In this document: positions 60,201 through 64,000 of the stretch, one piece after another
Layout of the letters: each line of letters begins with the position of its first letter
How positions within the stretch are numbered: position 1 is the stretch's first letter
Assembly (NCBI GenBank): GCA_963668365.1
Contig: OY764266.1
Span: forward strand, 682,001 to 746,000
Direction: 5' to 3'
From: VXNE01 sp963668365
GTDB taxonomy: Bacteria; Pseudomonadota; Gammaproteobacteria; Pseudomonadales; Azotimanducaceae
Length of the DNA: 64,000 nt
Notes under the pieces: generated by a model
The model's input: only the letters and a program-made list of their open reading frames with translations
Told to the model about the DNA's origin: nothing
Databases searched by the model: none
Translations under genes and position numbers: made by a program

Positions 60201-61319
60201 ATGGCGTGGAACGATCCAGGCGGCAGCGGGCCAAGAGACCCTTGGGGCGGCCGAGGCGGCGATCAAGGTCCCCCGGATCTCGACGAGTCGCTTCGCAAGC
60301 TGCAATCCCAACTTTCCGGCATATTCGGGGGCCGCGGGGGAGGTGGCGGTGGCGGCATAAACCTGAAGGTCTACGCCGGGGTGCTCGCAGCACTGATTGT
60401 CGGCTACGGCGTTTGGGGCATATACACCCTCGATGCCCAGGAGCGGGGCGTAGTGTTCCGCTTCGGCAAGGCGCAAGAGGAGGTCAAGATGCCCGGCCTG
60501 CACTGGAATCCCCCGATCGTCGACCGCGTGGAAAAAGTGGTCACTACGCGCCTCAACGAGAAGTCCCACAACGCGCTCATGCTCACCGAAGACGAGAACA
60601 TCGTCGACATCAGCATGACGGTCCAGTACGTCATCAGCGATCCCGTTTCCTATCTTGTGCAGGTGAATGACCCGGACAAGAGCGTGGAGCACGCGATGGA
60701 GAGCGCGCTCCGGCATGTCGTAGGCAGTTCAACGATGGACAACGTCATTACCGAGGGACGTGCCGCCTTGGGTAGCGAAGTGCAAGAGCGCCTGCAGAGC
60801 TACCTGAACATCTACCAAACCGGCCTCCTGGTGTCGACGTTGAATATCGACGAGAGCGGGCCGCCGGACCAGGTGCAGGAAGCGTTCGACGATGTACAGA
60901 AGGCCAAGGAGGACGAAGCGCGCTTCGTCAACGAAGCGAATGCCTACCTTGAAAAAGTCGTCCCGGAAGCACGCGGCGCGGCGCAAAGGCAACTCGAAGA
61001 GGCAAATGCCTACCGCGACCGGGTGCTCGAAAGGGCCAAGGGAGAGGCAGATCGGTTCACGAAACTGCTCAAGGAGTACCACCTGGCAGAGGACGTGACG
61101 CGCGACCGCCTGTACATCGACGCCATACAGTCGGTCTTGAGCCAGAGCTCAAAAATCGTCGTGGATGTCGAGGGCGGCAACAACCTGCTGTACCTGCCAC
61201 TTGATCGCCTCATGCAGAGCAGCGGTACGACCGGAGGCGTCGGAGAGTCCGAACTGCGGCAGTTGATCGACCAAATCGTAAGCGAACGCCTCCCTGCGAC
61301 TCGACGCGACACGCGGTAA
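60201..61319 (+). CDS. hflK: FtsH-protease modulator HflK
   Basis: 372 residues. A Gly-rich cytoplasmic N-terminus (SGIFGGRGGGGGGGINLK), one membrane helix (VYAGVLAALIVGYGVWGIYT) and a periplasmic SPFH/stomatin domain (VVFRFGKAQEEVKMPGLHWN) with a long coiled coil (about 230-310). With HflC it forms the large cage around FtsH. It begins 163 bp after hflX, the largest gap in this cluster, where a separate promoter may lie. Confidence 0.95.
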   Translation: MAWNDPGGSGPRDPWGGRGGDQGPPDLDESLRKLQSQLSGIFGGRGGGGGGGINLKVYAGVLAALIVGYGVWGIYTLDAQERGVVFRFGKAQEEVKMPGLHWNPPIVDRVEKVVTTRLNEKSHNALMLTEDENIVDISMTVQYVISDPVSYLVQVNDPDKSVEHAMESALRHVVGSSTMDNVITEGRAALGSEVQERLQSYLNIYQTGLLVSTLNIDESGPPDQVQEAFDDVQKAKEDEARFVNEANAYLEKVVPEARGAAQRQLEEANAYRDRVLERAKGEADRFTKLLKEYHLAEDVTRDRLYIDAIQSVLSQSSKIVVDVEGGNNLLYLPLDRLMQSSGTTGGVGESELRQLIDQIVSERLPATRRDTR

Positions 61320-61364
61320 CGGGTCAGGAATGGGCGAAGTGAAGACAGGCAAGAGGGCAGACCG

Positions 61365-62240
61365 ATGATGTCAATCCGCAATATCCTGCTAGGCGCCCTT
61401 GTGGTCGTGATTGTGGTGTTGCTCACCGACGTGATCTTCACCGTACACGAGACCCAGCGCGCCCTCGTGCTTCGCTTTGGTGAGGTAACAAAGGTCGACC
61501 TGGACCCGGGGCTGCATTTCAAGCTGCCCATCGCCGACGACGCCAAGAAGTTCGACGGCCGCATCCAGACCCTGGATTCGCCGCCGGAACGTTATTTCAC
61601 GCTGGAAAAGAAACCGCTCATGGTGGACTCGTTCGTCAAGTGGAGGGTGAGCGACGTCCAGACCTTTTACGAGACAACATCGGGCGGCGACCAGACGAGG
61701 GCGGAACTCCTGTTGAAACAGCGCGTGAACGAAGGCTTGCGCAACCAGATCAGTCGCCGGGACATGCATGAGGTCATTTCGGGAGAGCGGGATCAACTGA
61801 TGGCAGACTTGACGCAGCAGTTGAACAACGAAATGAGACGCGATGTCGGCGTGGACGTCATAGATGTCCGGGTGAAGCAGATAGACCTTCCGCCGGAAGT
61901 GTCTTCTGCCGTCTACGATCGCATGACCTCGGAACGCGAGATCGAAGCGCAGCAGTACCGCGCGACCGGCCGCGAACGCCACCTAGGCATTCGCGCGGAT
62001 GCAGACCGCCAGGTCGTCGTTCTCGAGGCCGAGGCGTACCGCGAAGCCGAGCAGATACGCGGCGACGGGGATGCTGGCGCGGCTGCCACCTACGCTGCGG
62101 CCTATGGCGCCGATCCGGAATTCTACGAGTTCTACCGGAGCATCAACGCCTACGTGTCCGTGTTCAGCCAGAAGGGCGACCTCCTGATCGTGGATCCCAA
62201 TAGCGAGTTCTTCAAATACCTGAATACCGGAGACGGCTAG
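61365..62240 (+). CDS. hflC: FtsH-protease modulator HflC
   Basis: 291 residues with an N-terminal membrane helix (ILLGALVVVIVVLLTDVIF) and SPFH domain (LVLRFGEVTKVDLDPGLHFK), then a coiled coil (MTSEREIEAQQYRATGRERH) and a C-terminal conserved FYEFYRSINAYVSVFSQKGD segment. Partner of HflK 45 bp upstream. ATG 61365 or 61368. E. coli has yjeT before purA; here there is none. Confidence 0.95.
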   Translation: MMSIRNILLGALVVVIVVLLTDVIFTVHETQRALVLRFGEVTKVDLDPGLHFKLPIADDAKKFDGRIQTLDSPPERYFTLEKKPLMVDSFVKWRVSDVQTFYETTSGGDQTRAELLLKQRVNEGLRNQISRRDMHEVISGERDQLMADLTQQLNNEMRRDVGVDVIDVRVKQIDLPPEVSSAVYDRMTSEREIEAQQYRATGRERHLGIRADADRQVVVLEAEAYREAEQIRGDGDAGAAATYAAAYGADPEFYEFYRSINAYVSVFSQKGDLLIVDPNSEFFKYLNTGDG

Positions 62241-62275
62241 CATGGCGCTAGCAGCCTGGGGTTAGGAATACCCCA
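62236..62275 (+). other. Two small inverted repeats between hflC and purA
   Basis: GCTAGC at 62236-62241 and 62247-62252 can pair as a 6-bp stem, and TGGGGT (62257-62262) pairs with ACCCCA (62270-62275). Neither is followed by a T-run, so they are weak terminator or attenuator candidates for the hflC-purA junction. Confidence 0.25.
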
Positions 62276-62319
62276 TTCGCCCGCGCGGCATGCGCGGTCA
62301 ACTTGCGAGAGAAACTGAA

Positions 62320-63599
<1,280 letters not shown>

Positions 63600-63603
<4 letters not shown>

Positions 63604-63794
63604 TCGACTCCAGGCTGCTCGAAATCCTCGTCTGCCCGGTCAGCCGCGGCCCCCTCGTCCATCGCCGCGAACTGGACGAACTCTGGTGCCGGCAGAGCGG
63701 TCTCGCGTATCCCGTCCGCGACGGCATCCCGGTGATGCTGGAAGACGAAGCGCGCGCGCTGACGGACGAGGAGCGCGCTTCGATGTCCAAATGA
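63600..63794 (+). CDS. Trm112-like small protein (YcaR family)
   Basis: 64 residues: MIDSRLLEILVCPVSRGPLV, LAYPVRDGIPVMLEDEARAL. The family fold is a small zinc-finger-like scaffold. Relatives read CPxC with a second Cys, but here the pair is CPVS and only one further Cys (ELWCRQ) remains, so zinc binding is probably lost. It overlaps purA by 4 bp; in many relatives it precedes kdsB. Confidence 0.8.
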
Positions 63795-63887
63795 GCGCGG
63801 AGACGTTTGACCGGGTTTCGCATAGAATCGGTCAAGGTCAATCGGCGATGGACGGGAAAACGTAAGCAAGTCGCCTTGAACCGGGCG

Positions 63888-64000
63888 ATGCAACCGATGA
63901 GTGATATGGATCAGGCGGCGAAGAACACACCCGGGCTCGTGCTGGTCACGGACATGCCCGACATTGCCAGCCGGGAGCTGCGCAATCCCGAGGAAACCCT
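63888..64000 (+). CDS. Partial hypothetical protein at window edge
   Basis: An open frame beginning at ATG 63888 (also 63897 and 63906) reads MQPMSDMDQAAKNTPGLVLV then TDMPDIASRELRNPEETL and runs off the window. Too short to assign. An inverted repeat TTGACCG/CGGTCAA (63807-63813 and 63829-63835) lies upstream. Confidence 0.4.
   Translation, partial: MQPMSDMDQAAKNTPGLVLVTDMPDIASRELRNPEET

Noticed and set aside
63807..63835. TTGACCG/CGGTCAA inverted repeat before the last partial gene
   Set aside because: TTGACC and TAGAAT are only 10 bp apart, too close for a promoter, and no regulator context is visible; recorded only as an unexplained repeat.

Overview
The window reads as chromosome of a GC-rich gammaproteobacterium, probably from an uncultivated or environmental lineage. 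The strongest argument is gene order. From about 47.7 kb to 63.8 kb the order efp-epmA-psd-(sulfurtransferase)-orn-queG-nnr-tsaE-amiB-mutL-miaA-hfq-hflX-hflK-hflC-purA is the Escherichia coli order with a few losses, and tolC / DUF1249 (yqiB) / cpdA / parE / parC at 39-46 kb is also a gammaproteobacterial block. Many starts in the core are TTG or GTG, often overlapping the upstream stop codon.
Layout. (1) 1-20.9 kb is an accessory island. It holds an ISAzo13-like transposase, a broken IS4-type transposase, a frameshifted nuclease remnant, a small cassette with a STAS-like protein and a one-helix membrane protein, an orphan DUF433 protein, an MBL-fold hydrolase, a Nudix protein, a hipBA toxin-antitoxin pair with four CTTAAG operator boxes, and an AbiEi-like remnant. 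These are followed by a complete type I-E CRISPR-Cas locus (cas3, cas8e, cse2, cas7e, cas5e, cas6e, cas1, cas2), a leader and a 24-repeat array, then a RES/Xre-type toxin-antitoxin pair and an integrase-core transposase remnant. The island stops at the 3' end of a tRNA-Asn gene (20879-20954, minus strand), a classical integration site. (2) 21.0-23.2 kb: a lipoprotein, a VOC/methylmalonyl-CoA-epimerase-like protein and a luciferase-like oxidoreductase. (3) 23.3-32.4 kb: a six-gene minus-strand efflux operon joining a MacAB-like ABC pump and an RND pump to one outer-membrane channel. (4) 32.4-39.1 kb: a CoA-transferase-family protein, a VapBC pair, two more luciferase-like flavoenzymes, a Gfo/Idh/MocA oxidoreductase and waaA. 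(5) 39.1-46.4 kb: tolC-like channel, DUF1249, cpdA, parE, parC. (6) 46.3-64.0 kb: an unknown membrane sensor, then the EF-P / phospholipid / RNA-processing / cell-wall / mismatch-repair / Hfq-Hfl / purA core block, ending in a partial gene.
How the genes work together. The island combines adaptive immunity (CRISPR type I-E, apparently intact) with toxin-antitoxin modules and decayed defence genes between transposon remnants. The core supplies EF-P and its lysylation enzyme, topoisomerase IV, a MutL that carries endonuclease motifs, and the HflKC membrane-protease regulators beside Hfq and HflX. The most unusual points are the evenly phased hip operators, toxin-antitoxin and flavoenzyme frames whose expected start is CTG or ATA, the composite ABC/RND operon with a Gly-rich/Spy-like insert in one adaptor, and the STAS-like plus membrane-protein cassette of unknown function.
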